A stretch of 64,000 nucleotides of DNA from an uncultured Chryseobacterium sp. (GTDB lineage Bacteria; Bacteroidota; Bacteroidia; Flavobacteriales; Weeksellaceae): assembly GCA_913775525.1 (NCBI GenBank), contig CAJYLH010000035.1, forward strand, positions 62,001-126,000. The letters are read 5' to 3'. Below, one piece after another: positions 18,118 to 27,086 of the stretch. Every line of letters starts with the position of its first letter. Position 1 is the stretch's first letter. The position numbers and the translations under genes were made by a program. The notes beneath the pieces are model-generated. The model was given only the letters and a program-made list of their open reading frames with translations. It was not told the origin of the DNA and ran no database searches.

Positions 18118-18130
18118 ATGATTATAAATA

Positions 18131-18157
18131 TAAAGAGCTTCCTGATGAAGCTCTTTA
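18131..18157. terminator. Bidirectional terminator
   Basis: TAAAGAGCTT (18131-18140) pairs perfectly with AAGCTCTTTA (18148-18157), between two convergent genes. Confidence 0.75.
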
Positions 18158-18166
18158 TTATAGATA

Positions 18167-18613
18167 TCAATCTTTAGCCACCCGGAGATGCATACTCACC
18201 GCAATCCTGTTCCACGCATTGATGGTAATAACAGCCATGATGATTTCTGCAACCTGCTTTTCACTGAAAAGTTCTTTAGCCCTGGCATAGGTATTTTCCG
18301 TTAATCCCTGCCGGCTGATCAGGGTGATTTCCTCGGTCATGGCCAGAATCACCTGCTCTTCAGCAGTATAAAATTCAGCGGCTTCCCTCCAGGCACTCAG
18401 CAGGTAAATCCGTTGTGGTGTTTCTCCATATTGTACTGCATCTCTCGTGTGCATGTCCAGGCAAAACGCACACCCGTTGATCTGTGATGCCCTTATTTTA
18501 ATCAGCTCTTTCTGGATGTTGTTCAGCGATGTGGTCTGCAGGTATTCCTCCAGGCCTCTCATGGCTTTGTAGGCGCTGCTGTCCGTAGCAGCCAGGTTAA
18601 TTCTTGTACTCAT
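18167..18613 (-). CDS. Carboxymuconolactone decarboxylase / AhpD-family protein
   Basis: 148 residues, all helical. The redox motif CAFCLDMH (Cys-x-x-Cys-x-x-x-His) at about residues 48-55 is that of AhpD-like alkylhydroperoxidases. Expected to reduce peroxides in the cytoplasm. The gene lies 68 bp downstream of a Crp/Fnr-type gene on the same strand, a frequent pairing in Bacteroidota in which the regulator controls the enzyme. Confidence 0.88.
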   Translation of the reverse strand: MSTRINLAATDSSAYKAMRGLEEYLQTTSLNNIQKELIKIRASQINGCAFCLDMHTRDAVQYGETPQRIYLLSAWREAAEFYTAEEQVILAMTEEITLISRQGLTENTYARAKELFSEKQVAEIIMAVITINAWNRIAVSMHLRVAKD

Positions 18614-18681
18614 TATTAATATTTTACGTTAAACATGAGGACAAAGTTCCGGCTTAGCGGATGAAAAATACTTAAACTGGT

Positions 18682-19254
18682 TTAAGAACGTAATTTTGCC
18701 CTGATCTCACTCAGGTATTCCGGAGTAAAACCTAAATAGGAAGCAATGAGGTATTGGGGAACCCGCTGGATAAACCATGGATATAACGTACTGAAATGAA
18801 TATACAGTTCCTCTCTTGAATATTCGTAAAGGTAACGGATCCTGATTTCCGCAGCGGCACAGGCGCGCTGATAGACCATCCGGAAATAATGTTCCATGGC
18901 AGGATGCTGTTCAATCAGCAGTTTCTGCTGCTCATAATCCAGCACCAATATTACGGAAGATTCCACAGCCTGAATACAGAAATCCGTTTTCTGCTGCCGT
19001 TCATAGGCAAAAGTATCTCCCATCCACCAGTGTTCTATCGCGAATTCGGTCGTTTGCTCCACTCCTTTGCTATTGATAAAAAATTTTCTGATGCACCCTT
19101 TTTCCACAAAATATATGGACCTGCAGATTTCACCCTGCTTCATAATATCCTGTTTTTTTCCTGCTTCCAGAACCCTGAAAAAAGAAAATATAGAGCTGTA
19201 GTCTTCTTCTGCGACGCTGATGAACTGTTGCAGATGCTGCTGTAAAGTTTCCAT
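18682..19254 (-). CDS. Crp/Fnr-family transcriptional regulator
   Basis: 190 residues. Cyclic-nucleotide-binding-like beta barrel at about residues 20-120 (KKQDIMKQGEICRSIYFVEKG), long dimer helix, and a short C-terminal HTH (VPQYLIASYLGFTPEYLSEIRAKL). No Cys cluster for an Fe-S centre and no full cAMP phosphate cassette, so the ligand is unknown. Immediately upstream of the AhpD-like gene on the same strand. Confidence 0.88.
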   Translation of the reverse strand: METLQQHLQQFISVAEEDYSSIFSFFRVLEAGKKQDIMKQGEICRSIYFVEKGCIRKFFINSKGVEQTTEFAIEHWWMGDTFAYERQQKTDFCIQAVESSVILVLDYEQQKLLIEQHPAMEHYFRMVYQRACAAAEIRIRYLYEYSREELYIHFSTLYPWFIQRVPQYLIASYLGFTPEYLSEIRAKLRS

Positions 19255-19313
19255 TGTAAATAATACCCAAACTTAAGTTTATTTTTTTAGCTTTACAATT
19301 CAAACGTTATATC

Positions 19314-19679
19314 ATGGAAATTGTCGCCAAAATACTTACTGCACTGGTTGCCATTGAACACCTGTATATCCTCTGGATGGAAATGTTTGCCTGGGAAACC
19401 AAAGGAAAGGAAGTCTTTAAAGCAGCGTTACCGCCTGAACTGTTTAAGCCCACAAAGGGATTGGCTGCCAACCAGGGTTTATACAACGGGTTTCTGGCTG
19501 CAGGACTGATCTGGTCTTTCCTGATCAAAGACCCGGAATGGCAGACCAATGTTGCCTTATTTTTCCTGGGATGCGTTGCTGTAGCAGGGATCTACGGAGC
19601 CATTTCCTCCACCAAGAAGATCTTTTTTGTTCAGGCTTTGCCGGCAATCCTCGCCATTATTGCTGTTCTGCTCAAATAA
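19314..19679 (+). CDS. DUF1304 family membrane protein
   Basis: 121 residues with four hydrophobic segments (about 3-20, 50-70, 75-95, 100-120). Typical family features are IEHLYILWMEMFAW in helix 1 and NQGLYNGFLAAGLIW in helix 2. It is an inner-membrane protein of unknown function. Convergent with the thioredoxin gene, 14 bp apart. Confidence 0.88.
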   Translation: MEIVAKILTALVAIEHLYILWMEMFAWETKGKEVFKAALPPELFKPTKGLAANQGLYNGFLAAGLIWSFLIKDPEWQTNVALFFLGCVAVAGIYGAISSTKKIFFVQALPAILAIIAVLLK

Positions 19680-19693
19680 CGGTAATTTTATAA

Positions 19694-20176
19694 TCAGGGG
19701 ATCATGCCTGTGTAAGATTCGGCAGACATTTGCTTTAATTTCTGACTCAGTCCGGCAGCACTTAAAAACCCTTCATGATAATCCAGCAGATTCAGATCTT
19801 GATCAAGGAATACCCAGAGTGGATACACCGGCTGACTTTTGTTTCCTGAAATTGCTACAGCCAGTTCATGAATGCCTGATTTTCCGTTGGCAATATACCG
19901 GAATTCCTTCCCCTGGAAGCGGATGGTTTCTTTTGTCTTTTCCGCTTCAAAAGCGATAAAATAAAAATCCTTACCAAGTGCTTGTACCAGGTTTTTATCC
20001 TTGCTCAGCTCAAAGAGTTCCATTTTACAGACCGTACACCAGTCGGTATAGAGATGGATAATAACCGGCTTTGGCTGTTCATTCCGCAACCTTTCCAGTT
20101 CTGAAAAAGAAGTGGCCTGTATCTGTGAAAAAACCCAGTACGGAATTGTGAGTAAAACAATCAGAGCAGTTTTCAT
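19694..20176 (-). CDS. Exported thioredoxin-like protein
   Basis: 160 residues. Signal peptide (MKTALIVLLTIPYWVFSQ) then a thioredoxin fold with active site WCTVC (about residues 47-51), that is CxxC. It should act in the periplasm as a disulfide reductase or carrier. Its ATG overlaps the stop of the TonB receptor by 4 bp, so translation is coupled and the two probably work together. Confidence 0.85.
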   Translation of the reverse strand: MKTALIVLLTIPYWVFSQIQATSFSELERLRNEQPKPVIIHLYTDWCTVCKMELFELSKDKNLVQALGKDFYFIAFEAEKTKETIRFQGKEFRYIANGKSGIHELAVAISGNKSQPVYPLWVFLDQDLNLLDYHEGFLSAAGLSQKLKQMSAESYTGMIP

Positions 20177-22239
20177 TTCAAGGTATATTTAACTCCCAGG
20201 AATCCCCGGATTCCCTGCATCGGTGCATATCCGTAAGCAGTATCGAAGGTGTATCCCTTAGGGTTGTTTACCGGGTCATCTACATACCGGTCAAACGGGT
20301 CAAATGGCCTCATCAGCGGATCTTTAGGGGTAAAATTCAGCAGGTTTTTGATTCCGCAATACACTTCGAATCCTGAATCGAAACTCCTGGATACCTGGAT
20401 ATTGGCCAATGTATACCAGGGCGAATATTCCGGCCGGTAATCATCAGGCAATACCGGAAGACGCATCGGTCCGTAGACCTGTCCGGTAAAATCTACCGTC
20501 AAGGCATTGGGAAACCTATAGGTAAACGCATAGGTCCCGCTCCATTTCGGGGCATGCAATTGCTGTACTTTTTTGGGTTCATGGTCAAACTTCTGATATA
20601 CATCCAGATAAGATATTCCAATATTGAAGCTTAAAGGAAAATCAAAGCTGTATTCCGCATTGACCGAAGCCCCCCGCGAAATTCCATACCCATGCAGGTT
20701 ATCATAGATGATCTTATCCGGTTCCGAATCGAAATCCCCAACAATCTTGTTGCTGAAATAGGTATAAAAAACCGAAGCATCGAGGTTAACCATCCGTTTT
20801 CCGGCAGGAATTTTCCAGATATAGTTGATATTTCCGTTCACAGAACGCTCCGGCTTCAGGTCTGATCGTATGACCACTTCCCTCGAACCGGTAAGCGCAG
20901 CATGGTCTTCCGTAAACAGGTTCACTACCCGGAAACCTGTGCCGAAATTAACCCTCAGTGCATGATAAGGATTCGGAGAAAATTTCCACGCCAGCCTTGG
21001 AGAATGTACGGAATGATGGATCCTGTCATAATCGTACCGGTACCCTAACAGCAAAGTATGTTTATTATTGATTTCCCACTGATCCTGGACAAAAGCACCT
21101 AATATGGGTGACTTCATCGGTTCGTTGACCATCCCGTCCGCCGAAAGGGTCCCCGGAGTATTATCATCATAAAAAGTCTTCTTGAAAGTCAGTCCCGCAA
21201 TAAGGTCATGCTTCCCGAAAGACCTGTTCCAATAAGTCTGCACAAAAGCTACTTTCTGGGTGGCTTCGTAAGGATTGGAACCGTAAAATGAATTCTGCGT
21301 ATGGTAATTATAGGAGAACTGTGTGATCACCTGTTCTTTTACCGGCCATTGATAGAGCCCGAAAGCTTCCACCCTGTTGGTATAGATACTCTCTCCGTAC
21401 ACCTCACTGCTGCCACGGTACCGTCTGTTCCACTGCATTTCACCACCGTAACGGTCTTCGTACAGGTACCTCAGTGCAAAGCTGGCCATCCGGTTCTCCT
21501 GTCTCCGGAAATTCCATTTGTTGAATACGGAAATCCTGTTCTGCAATGCAGCGTCGGTAAAATTATCTTTATTGTCATCGATTTTCCGGCTGAAATTAAA
21601 ATAATTCATGCTCAGTAGAGAAGCTGCTGTTTTACCCAGGTTGAATCTGGTGGAAACATCAATATTATTTTCGCTCCAGGTACTGGTCATAAGATCGGTG
21701 CTGAATCTAGGTGCAGTCAGAGCATTTTTGGTAATAATGTTGATCACTCCGCCCATGGCTTCGGAACCGTACAGTGAAGAAGCAGGGCCTTTAACGACTT
21801 CAATCCGGTCGATCAGGCTATTCGGAATTCCGCTCAGCCCATATACGGTAGACAGCGAACTTACAATAGGCATCCCATCAATCAAAATCATTGTATACGG
21901 CCCCTCAAGTCCATTGATATGGATATCGCCGGTATTGCAGACCGAACAGTTCAGCTGCGGCTTTATCCCGTTTACCATGGCTATTGCCTCAAAAATATTC
22001 GGTGTGGGGTTTTTCCGGAAAAACTTCTGGCTGTATATTTCTACCGGAACCGGGCTCTTGGACCTGCTTACCGCCTTTATCGTACCCGTTATTACTACAT
22101 CATCAATCTGCCGGGTTTTTATTGTATTGCCAGAATTGGCAGAATCTTTTTTTTGCGCATATACAGTAGCTATGCTGTCATTGTCCTGGGAAAAGCAATA
22201 CGATGAAATCAACATCATAAAAAATAATATTCTAACCAT
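20173..22239 (-). CDS. TonB-dependent outer-membrane receptor with a CxxC in the plug
   Basis: 688 residues from the ATG at 22239 (MVRILFFMM), which gives a proper signal peptide; an in-frame ATG at 22269 would add 10 residues. Plug domain at about 50-165 with DDVVITGT, then NCSVCNTGDIHINGLEGP, ILIDGMPI and GSEAMGGVINIIT; the rest is a beta barrel ending LGVKYTLK. The Cys-x-x-Cys in the plug is uncommon and fits the overlapping thioredoxin gene, suggesting a thiol- or metal-related substrate. Substrate itself unknown. Confidence 0.88.
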   Translation of the reverse strand: MVRILFFMMLISSYCFSQDNDSIATVYAQKKDSANSGNTIKTRQIDDVVITGTIKAVSRSKSPVPVEIYSQKFFRKNPTPNIFEAIAMVNGIKPQLNCSVCNTGDIHINGLEGPYTMILIDGMPIVSSLSTVYGLSGIPNSLIDRIEVVKGPASSLYGSEAMGGVINIITKNALTAPRFSTDLMTSTWSENNIDVSTRFNLGKTAASLLSMNYFNFSRKIDDNKDNFTDAALQNRISVFNKWNFRRQENRMASFALRYLYEDRYGGEMQWNRRYRGSSEVYGESIYTNRVEAFGLYQWPVKEQVITQFSYNYHTQNSFYGSNPYEATQKVAFVQTYWNRSFGKHDLIAGLTFKKTFYDDNTPGTLSADGMVNEPMKSPILGAFVQDQWEINNKHTLLLGYRYDYDRIHHSVHSPRLAWKFSPNPYHALRVNFGTGFRVVNLFTEDHAALTGSREVVIRSDLKPERSVNGNINYIWKIPAGKRMVNLDASVFYTYFSNKIVGDFDSEPDKIIYDNLHGYGISRGASVNAEYSFDFPLSFNIGISYLDVYQKFDHEPKKVQQLHAPKWSGTYAFTYRFPNALTVDFTGQVYGPMRLPVLPDDYRPEYSPWYTLANIQVSRSFDSGFEVYCGIKNLLNFTPKDPLMRPFDPFDRYVDDPVNNPKGYTFDTAYGYAPMQGIRGFLGVKYTLK

Positions 22240-22331
22240 AAAATATAATTTGTTAGACAAAACTAACAATTATTTTTATATCGACAAAACTTCAGATCAA
22301 ATGATGCTTACCTCAATTCGTAAAAAATGAT

Positions 22332-22339
22332 TACTTTTG
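22332..22339 (+). promoter_or_regulatory. -7 box of hmgA
   Basis: TACTTTTG, matching TAnnTTTG, 22 bases before the hmgA start. No clear TTTG at the -33 distance. Confidence 0.4.
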
Positions 22340-22361
22340 GTACATTCCATATACCAATACA

Positions 22362-23549
22362 ATGAGATATCATCAGTCGGGAAATATCCCTCAGAAAAGG
22401 CATACGATTTTTAAATCTCCTGAAGACAAATTCTATTATGAGCAGCTTTTCGGCACTGAGGGCTTCCATGGAATCTCTTCTTTGCTGTATCACATCCACC
22501 GTCCTACCCAGATCAAATCGATCAGTGAACCGAAGGATGTAACACCGAAAATCGCCATCGATAAGAATGTAACGCCAAGAATGTTCAAAGGGATGAATGT
22601 AAGCCCTGAGGATGATGTCCTGGACAGCCGTAAGTTTCTGATGGTGAATAATGACCTGAAAATGGGATTGTCCAAGCCAAGGAAATCCATGGATTATTTT
22701 TATAAAAATGCGGAATGCGACGAACTTCTGTTTGTACACAACGGAAACGGTATCCTGAAAACATTTGTCGGCAACCTTGAATTTTCTGCCGGCGATTACC
22801 TGATTATTCCCAGAGGTACTATTTACCAGATCGAACTGCATTCCGATGATACGGTCTTCTTCATTCTGGAAAGCCACTCCCCGATTTACACTCCGAAAAG
22901 GTACAGGAATGAGTTCGGCCAGCTCCTGGAACATTCCCCATTCTGCGAAAGGGATATTATGGCCCCTGTTTTTGTGGAACCTAAAGATGAGAAAGGAGAA
23001 TTCCTGATTAAAGTAAAGAAAGAAAACCAGATTACGGATTTTATCTACGCCACCCATCCTTTTGATGTGGTAGGATGGGATGGTTATTTCTATCCGTATA
23101 AATTCAACATCAAAAATTTTGAGCCGATTACCGGAAGGATCCATCAGCCGCCTCCGGTACACCAGAATTTTGAAGGCCATAATTTCGTGGTCTGCTCATT
23201 CTGTGCCAGGATGTATGACTATCATCCACAGTCGATCCCGGCTCCTTACAACCACTCCAATATTGACTCCGATGAAGTGCTGTTCTATACTGAAGGGGAT
23301 TTTATGAGCCGGAACCACATTGACCTGATGGACTTTACGCTCCACCCGGGAGGAATTGTACACGGTCCTCATCCGGGAGCTATGGAACGCAGCATCGGAA
23401 AAAAATTCACGGAAGAGTACGCCGTAATGGTTGATCCGTTCCGTCCTCTGAAAATCACGGAAGAAGCCCTCAAGGTAGAAGACCCTTCTTATAAAACTTC
23501 CTGGCTGGATGAGGAAGACCCTACCCTGAAAGACCGTTTACAGGAGTAG
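22362..23549 (+). CDS. hmgA: Homogentisate 1,2-dioxygenase
   Basis: 395 residues, cupin-type non-haem iron enzyme opening the ring of homogentisate to maleylacetoacetate. N-terminus carries RYHQSGNIPQKRHTIF and the C-terminal catalytic cupin shows QPPPVHQNFEGHNFVVCSF and LHPGGIVHGPHPGAMERS with the iron-binding His/Glu set. It opens a plus-strand cluster with hppD and fahA, all of tyrosine catabolism. A terminator follows, so the cluster is not one single message. Confidence 0.92.
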   Translation: MRYHQSGNIPQKRHTIFKSPEDKFYYEQLFGTEGFHGISSLLYHIHRPTQIKSISEPKDVTPKIAIDKNVTPRMFKGMNVSPEDDVLDSRKFLMVNNDLKMGLSKPRKSMDYFYKNAECDELLFVHNGNGILKTFVGNLEFSAGDYLIIPRGTIYQIELHSDDTVFFILESHSPIYTPKRYRNEFGQLLEHSPFCERDIMAPVFVEPKDEKGEFLIKVKKENQITDFIYATHPFDVVGWDGYFYPYKFNIKNFEPITGRIHQPPPVHQNFEGHNFVVCSFCARMYDYHPQSIPAPYNHSNIDSDEVLFYTEGDFMSRNHIDLMDFTLHPGGIVHGPHPGAMERSIGKKFTEEYAVMVDPFRPLKITEEALKVEDPSYKTSWLDEEDPTLKDRLQE

Positions 23550-23595
23550 ATAATAAAATTCTATCCCATTTTAAAGCTTTTAAAAAAAGATAAAT

Positions 23596-23632
23596 AAAAA
23601 ACGATCAGCTGCCGTACAGCCGATCGTTTTTT
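23596..23632 (+). terminator. Terminator of hmgA
   Basis: AAAACGATC and GCTG pair with CAGC and GATCGTTTT around a 5-base loop, with one mismatch in the middle and a T run after. Confidence 0.8.
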
Positions 23633-23747
23633 ATGGGTTGAATTTTCTTAAACATGATAAAAATCCTGGCTTATTGATACTCATTATAAAGTATATAAGC
23701 TATCTTTAAAAGAATAAAAACATCTTTCATATTTATAAAGTTTTATT

Positions 23748-25022
23748 ATGGATCAATATATCAGCGCAGAAGAAGCCATTTATACCGTAAAAAGCGGCAA
23801 CCGTGTTTTCTTTCACGGAAGTGCCTGTACACCCAACTATTTAATTGACGAACTGGCCCGGCAATCCCACCGCCTTGACAATGTGGAGATGGTTTCCATC
23901 ACCCAGCAGGGGAATGTGGAAATTGCCAAACCCGAATATGCCGGGAAGTTTTTCGTCAATTCCTTATTTGTGTCTTCTCCGGTACGGGATGCCGTTAATT
24001 CAGACCGGGGAGATTTTATTCCTGTTTTCCTTAGCGAAATTCCTATCTTATTCAGAAAAAACATCCTGCCGCTGGATGTTGCGCTGGTGACTGTCTCTCC
24101 GCCGGACAAACATGGTTTCTGTACCTTGGGAACTTCTGTGGATGTGGCCAGGGCAGCAGTAGATACGGCCAAGATTATTGTAGCCATTGTGAATCCCCTG
24201 ATGCCGAGAACCCATGGTGACGGTATGATCCACATCAGCAGAATCCATAAACTGGTATTGCATGAAGAGGAACTTCCAACCGTAGACTACGGATCCAAGG
24301 TTGGCCCGGAAGAAATGGAAGTCGGTAAGAATGTCGCTGCTCTTATTGATGACCGTTCAACCCTTCAGATGGGAATCGGAACTATTCCGGATGCCGTCCT
24401 GAAATGCCTGCATAACCATAAAGATCTGGGTATTCATACTGAAATGCTGAGCGATGGGGTCATCGACCTCATTCAAAATGATGTCATTAATAACAAATAC
24501 AAAGGTTATAACGATAATAAAACCATTACAAGCTTCTGCTTCGGCACCAGAAGGCTGTATGACTATGTAGATGACAATACCGTTTTCGCATTCAAAGATG
24601 TAAGCGATGTCAACTTCCCGATCAATATCATGAGGAACAAAAAAATGGTGGCCATCAATTCTGCCATTGAAATTGACCTTACCGGACAGGTATGCGCAGA
24701 TTCTATCGGAACCATGCAGTACAGCGGGATCGGCGGCCAGATGGACTTTATGCGTGGCGCGGCGCTTAGCGAAGACGGAAAACCCATTATTGCCATTACT
24801 TCCAGGACGAAAAGAGGAGTTTCCAGAATTGTACCGTACTTAAAACCGGGAGCCGGAGTCGTGACTACCAGAGGGCACATCCATTGGGTGGTTACGGAAT
24901 ACGGAACAGCCTATCTTTACGGAAAGAACCTGAAGCAGAGAGCCCAGGAACTGATCAGCATCGCGCATCCTGATGACCGCGAAATGCTGGAAAAAGCAGC
25001 TTATGAGAGGTTTAAGCACTAG
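23748..25022 (+). CDS. Acetyl-CoA hydrolase/transferase family CoA-transferase
   Basis: 424 residues of CoA-transferase family I. The catalytic Glu is in NSAIEIDLTGQ, the CoA-binding block reads GIGTIPDAV, and the second GIGGQMDFMRGA. Members move CoA between acetate, succinate, 4-hydroxybutyrate or other acids. Its place between hmgA and hppD suggests that it activates acetoacetate, an end product of tyrosine breakdown; that substrate is inference. No 2-subunit SCOT genes are seen in the window. Confidence 0.85.
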   Translation: MDQYISAEEAIYTVKSGNRVFFHGSACTPNYLIDELARQSHRLDNVEMVSITQQGNVEIAKPEYAGKFFVNSLFVSSPVRDAVNSDRGDFIPVFLSEIPILFRKNILPLDVALVTVSPPDKHGFCTLGTSVDVARAAVDTAKIIVAIVNPLMPRTHGDGMIHISRIHKLVLHEEELPTVDYGSKVGPEEMEVGKNVAALIDDRSTLQMGIGTIPDAVLKCLHNHKDLGIHTEMLSDGVIDLIQNDVINNKYKGYNDNKTITSFCFGTRRLYDYVDDNTVFAFKDVSDVNFPINIMRNKKMVAINSAIEIDLTGQVCADSIGTMQYSGIGGQMDFMRGAALSEDGKPIIAITSRTKRGVSRIVPYLKPGAGVVTTRGHIHWVVTEYGTAYLYGKNLKQRAQELISIAHPDDREMLEKAAYERFKH

Positions 25023-25299
25023 ATGATCGGATAAAATGCGTGTTATCTCATGGGGATCAAACGATATGATATCTTAACTTTTGTTGGACTTCAACTCATG
25101 GTTTATGAAAAGTTGACTATTCTTTCAGGGCTGAAATTCTGAAAAGCATTCGGTTGAATATGATTAGGGTGATATATTTTACATTTCAATTCCTATATCA
25201 ACCCTCAATTATACTTGCCTAACGTTTGTTTGTTTATATTTTTCGTATTAGTCAGAAATTCGTAATTTGCATTCCAATAAATAAAAGTAAAATAGAAAT

Positions 25300-26430
25300 A
25301 TGTCAACACTTACATTTGCCGAAAAAATTGCTCAGGCCGAGAATTTTCTGCCGATCAATGGTACAGATTACATTGAGTTCTATGTAGGAAATGCCAAGCA
25401 GGCTGCCCATTATTACAAAACCGCTTTCGGTTTTCAGTCAGTGGCGTATGCCGGTCCTGAAACTGGCGTAAGAGACCGTGCATCGTATGTTCTCCAGCAA
25501 GGTAAAATCAGGCTGGTTTTAACCACCGGACTGAAATCTGATTCTGTGATCAGCGAGCATGTGAAAAAACACGGTGATGGAGTGAAAATCCTGGCGCTTT
25601 GGGTAGATGATGCGTATCAGGCTTTTGAAGAAACCACAAAAAGAGGCGGGAAACCGTATCTTGAGCCGGTTACCCTGACCGATGAACACGGTGAAGTAAA
25701 AATGTCCGGGATTTATACTTACGGAGAGACAGTGCATATGTTTGTGGAGAGAAAGAACTATTCAGGCGCTTTTATGCCGGGCTACGAACCATGGGTAAGC
25801 GACTACAATCCTGAAGAAGCCGGTTTATTGTACGTAGACCACTGTGTAGGAAATGTTGACTGGGACAGAATGGTTCCTACCGTAGAATGGTATGAAAAAG
25901 TAATGGGATTTGTGAACATCCTTTCCTTTGATGATAAACAGATCAACACAGAATATTCTGCCCTGATGTCTAAAGTGATGTCCAACGGAAACGGCTATGC
26001 CAAATTCCCGATCAATGAGCCGGCAGAAGGTAAAAAGAAGTCGCAGGTAGAAGAATACCTGGATTTCTATGAAGGTGAAGGTGTTCAGCACATCGCCGTT
26101 GCTACAAGAGACATCATCCATACGGTAACTGAGCTGAAGAAACGCGGCGTTGAATTCCTTTCTGCTCCGCCGGAAGCATATTACGAGATGGTTCCGGAGC
26201 GTGTAGGCCATATTGACGAAGATATCAGGAAACTTCAGGATCTTGGCATCCTTATTGACCATGATGAAGAAGGCTATTTACTTCAGATCTTTACGAAGCC
26301 AGTGGAAGACCGACCTACCCTTTTCTTTGAAATCATTGAAAGGCACGGTGCACAGAGTTTTGGTGCAGGAAACTTCAAGGCTTTGTTTGAAGCGCTGGAG
26401 AGAGAACAGGCCAGAAGAGGGAACCTTTAA
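25300..26430 (+). CDS. hppD: 4-hydroxyphenylpyruvate dioxygenase
   Basis: 376 residues with the two-fold vicinal-oxygen-chelate fold. Iron ligands are visible in LLYVDHCVGNV (His), GVQHIAVATRD (His) and LFFEIIERHG (Glu). It converts 4-hydroxyphenylpyruvate to homogentisate, the substrate of hmgA 2.9 kb upstream. Separated from the preceding gene by 277 bp without recognised features. A hairpin terminator lies 15 bp after the stop. Confidence 0.93.
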   Translation: MSTLTFAEKIAQAENFLPINGTDYIEFYVGNAKQAAHYYKTAFGFQSVAYAGPETGVRDRASYVLQQGKIRLVLTTGLKSDSVISEHVKKHGDGVKILALWVDDAYQAFEETTKRGGKPYLEPVTLTDEHGEVKMSGIYTYGETVHMFVERKNYSGAFMPGYEPWVSDYNPEEAGLLYVDHCVGNVDWDRMVPTVEWYEKVMGFVNILSFDDKQINTEYSALMSKVMSNGNGYAKFPINEPAEGKKKSQVEEYLDFYEGEGVQHIAVATRDIIHTVTELKKRGVEFLSAPPEAYYEMVPERVGHIDEDIRKLQDLGILIDHDEEGYLLQIFTKPVEDRPTLFFEIIERHGAQSFGAGNFKALFEALEREQARRGNL

Positions 26431-26445
26431 TTCAATAACAATATC

Positions 26446-26483
26446 AGTTTTGTCAGGATGCAGAATCCTGGCAAAACTTTTTT
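26446..26483 (+). terminator. Terminator of hppD
   Basis: AGTTTTGTCAGGAT (26446-26459) pairs with ATCCTGGCAAAACT (26465-26478) including one G-U pair, followed by TTTTT. Confidence 0.8.
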
Positions 26484-26497
26484 ATAGACACACGATT

Positions 26498-26965
26498 ATG
26501 AGAAAAATATGCATCGGAATTATGCTTCTGGGCGCATCATTAGGCGTCAAAGCCCAATATGGAACCCTGAACCAGATCCTTACCAGGCTTGAAGAAAGAA
26601 AAGGGATCAACCAGAATCTTGAACACGAGAATATCGACAACAAAAAGTTTGTATTCATCAAAGATGCGGAGGATCATACGGAAAGAGACTTTATTGTCAT
26701 TAAGGGCAATCAGGCGACCTATGTGGAAGTATTTGACGATAAGTCTACGGGACAAAGCAGCTCCAATGTTTTTACCGGTGATATCGTCAGAAGAAAAAAC
26801 ATCGTTTCGCTGAGGGCAGACCAGCTGGAAAATAAAAAGATCCCGATGCCTGTGACCAAAACCCTACTGCTAACCAAACAGGATAACATCCTGTACCTCA
26901 TCGATGTCAATACCAGAGACCGCTGGATTGATGAAGCATCCTATTCGGGCTCAAAAAATAAATAA
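26498..26965 (+). CDS. Secreted protein of unknown function
   Basis: 155 residues from the ATG at 26498. A signal peptide (MRKICIGIMLLGASLGVKAQ) is followed by a soluble, charged domain with no known motif. The reading frame is open further upstream into hppD, but that part is out-of-frame shadow and has no signal sequence. It lies between hppD and fahA on the same strand; the hppD terminator precedes it, so its link to tyrosine catabolism is only positional. Confidence 0.75.
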   Translation: MRKICIGIMLLGASLGVKAQYGTLNQILTRLEERKGINQNLEHENIDNKKFVFIKDAEDHTERDFIVIKGNQATYVEVFDDKSTGQSSSNVFTGDIVRRKNIVSLRADQLENKKIPMPVTKTLLLTKQDNILYLIDVNTRDRWIDEASYSGSKNK

Positions 26966-27086
26966 AAACGATCCGGTTTAGAATCAAAGCATATCAGGCA
27001 GGCCAAATATCCAGGTCTGCCATGATCATGCTGAACAGTTACCGCCGAAATGATAACGGATATACATCCAACTAAATATACACCTT

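Noticed and set aside
22308..23180. Long open frame of 290 codons on the minus strand opposite hmgA
   Set aside because: It is fully antisense to a well-supported hmgA frame, has atypical composition and no recognisable domain.
26213..26497. Upstream part of the frame leading to the secreted protein at 26498
   Set aside because: It overlaps the end of hppD in another frame and lacks a signal peptide; the ATG at 26498 gives one.
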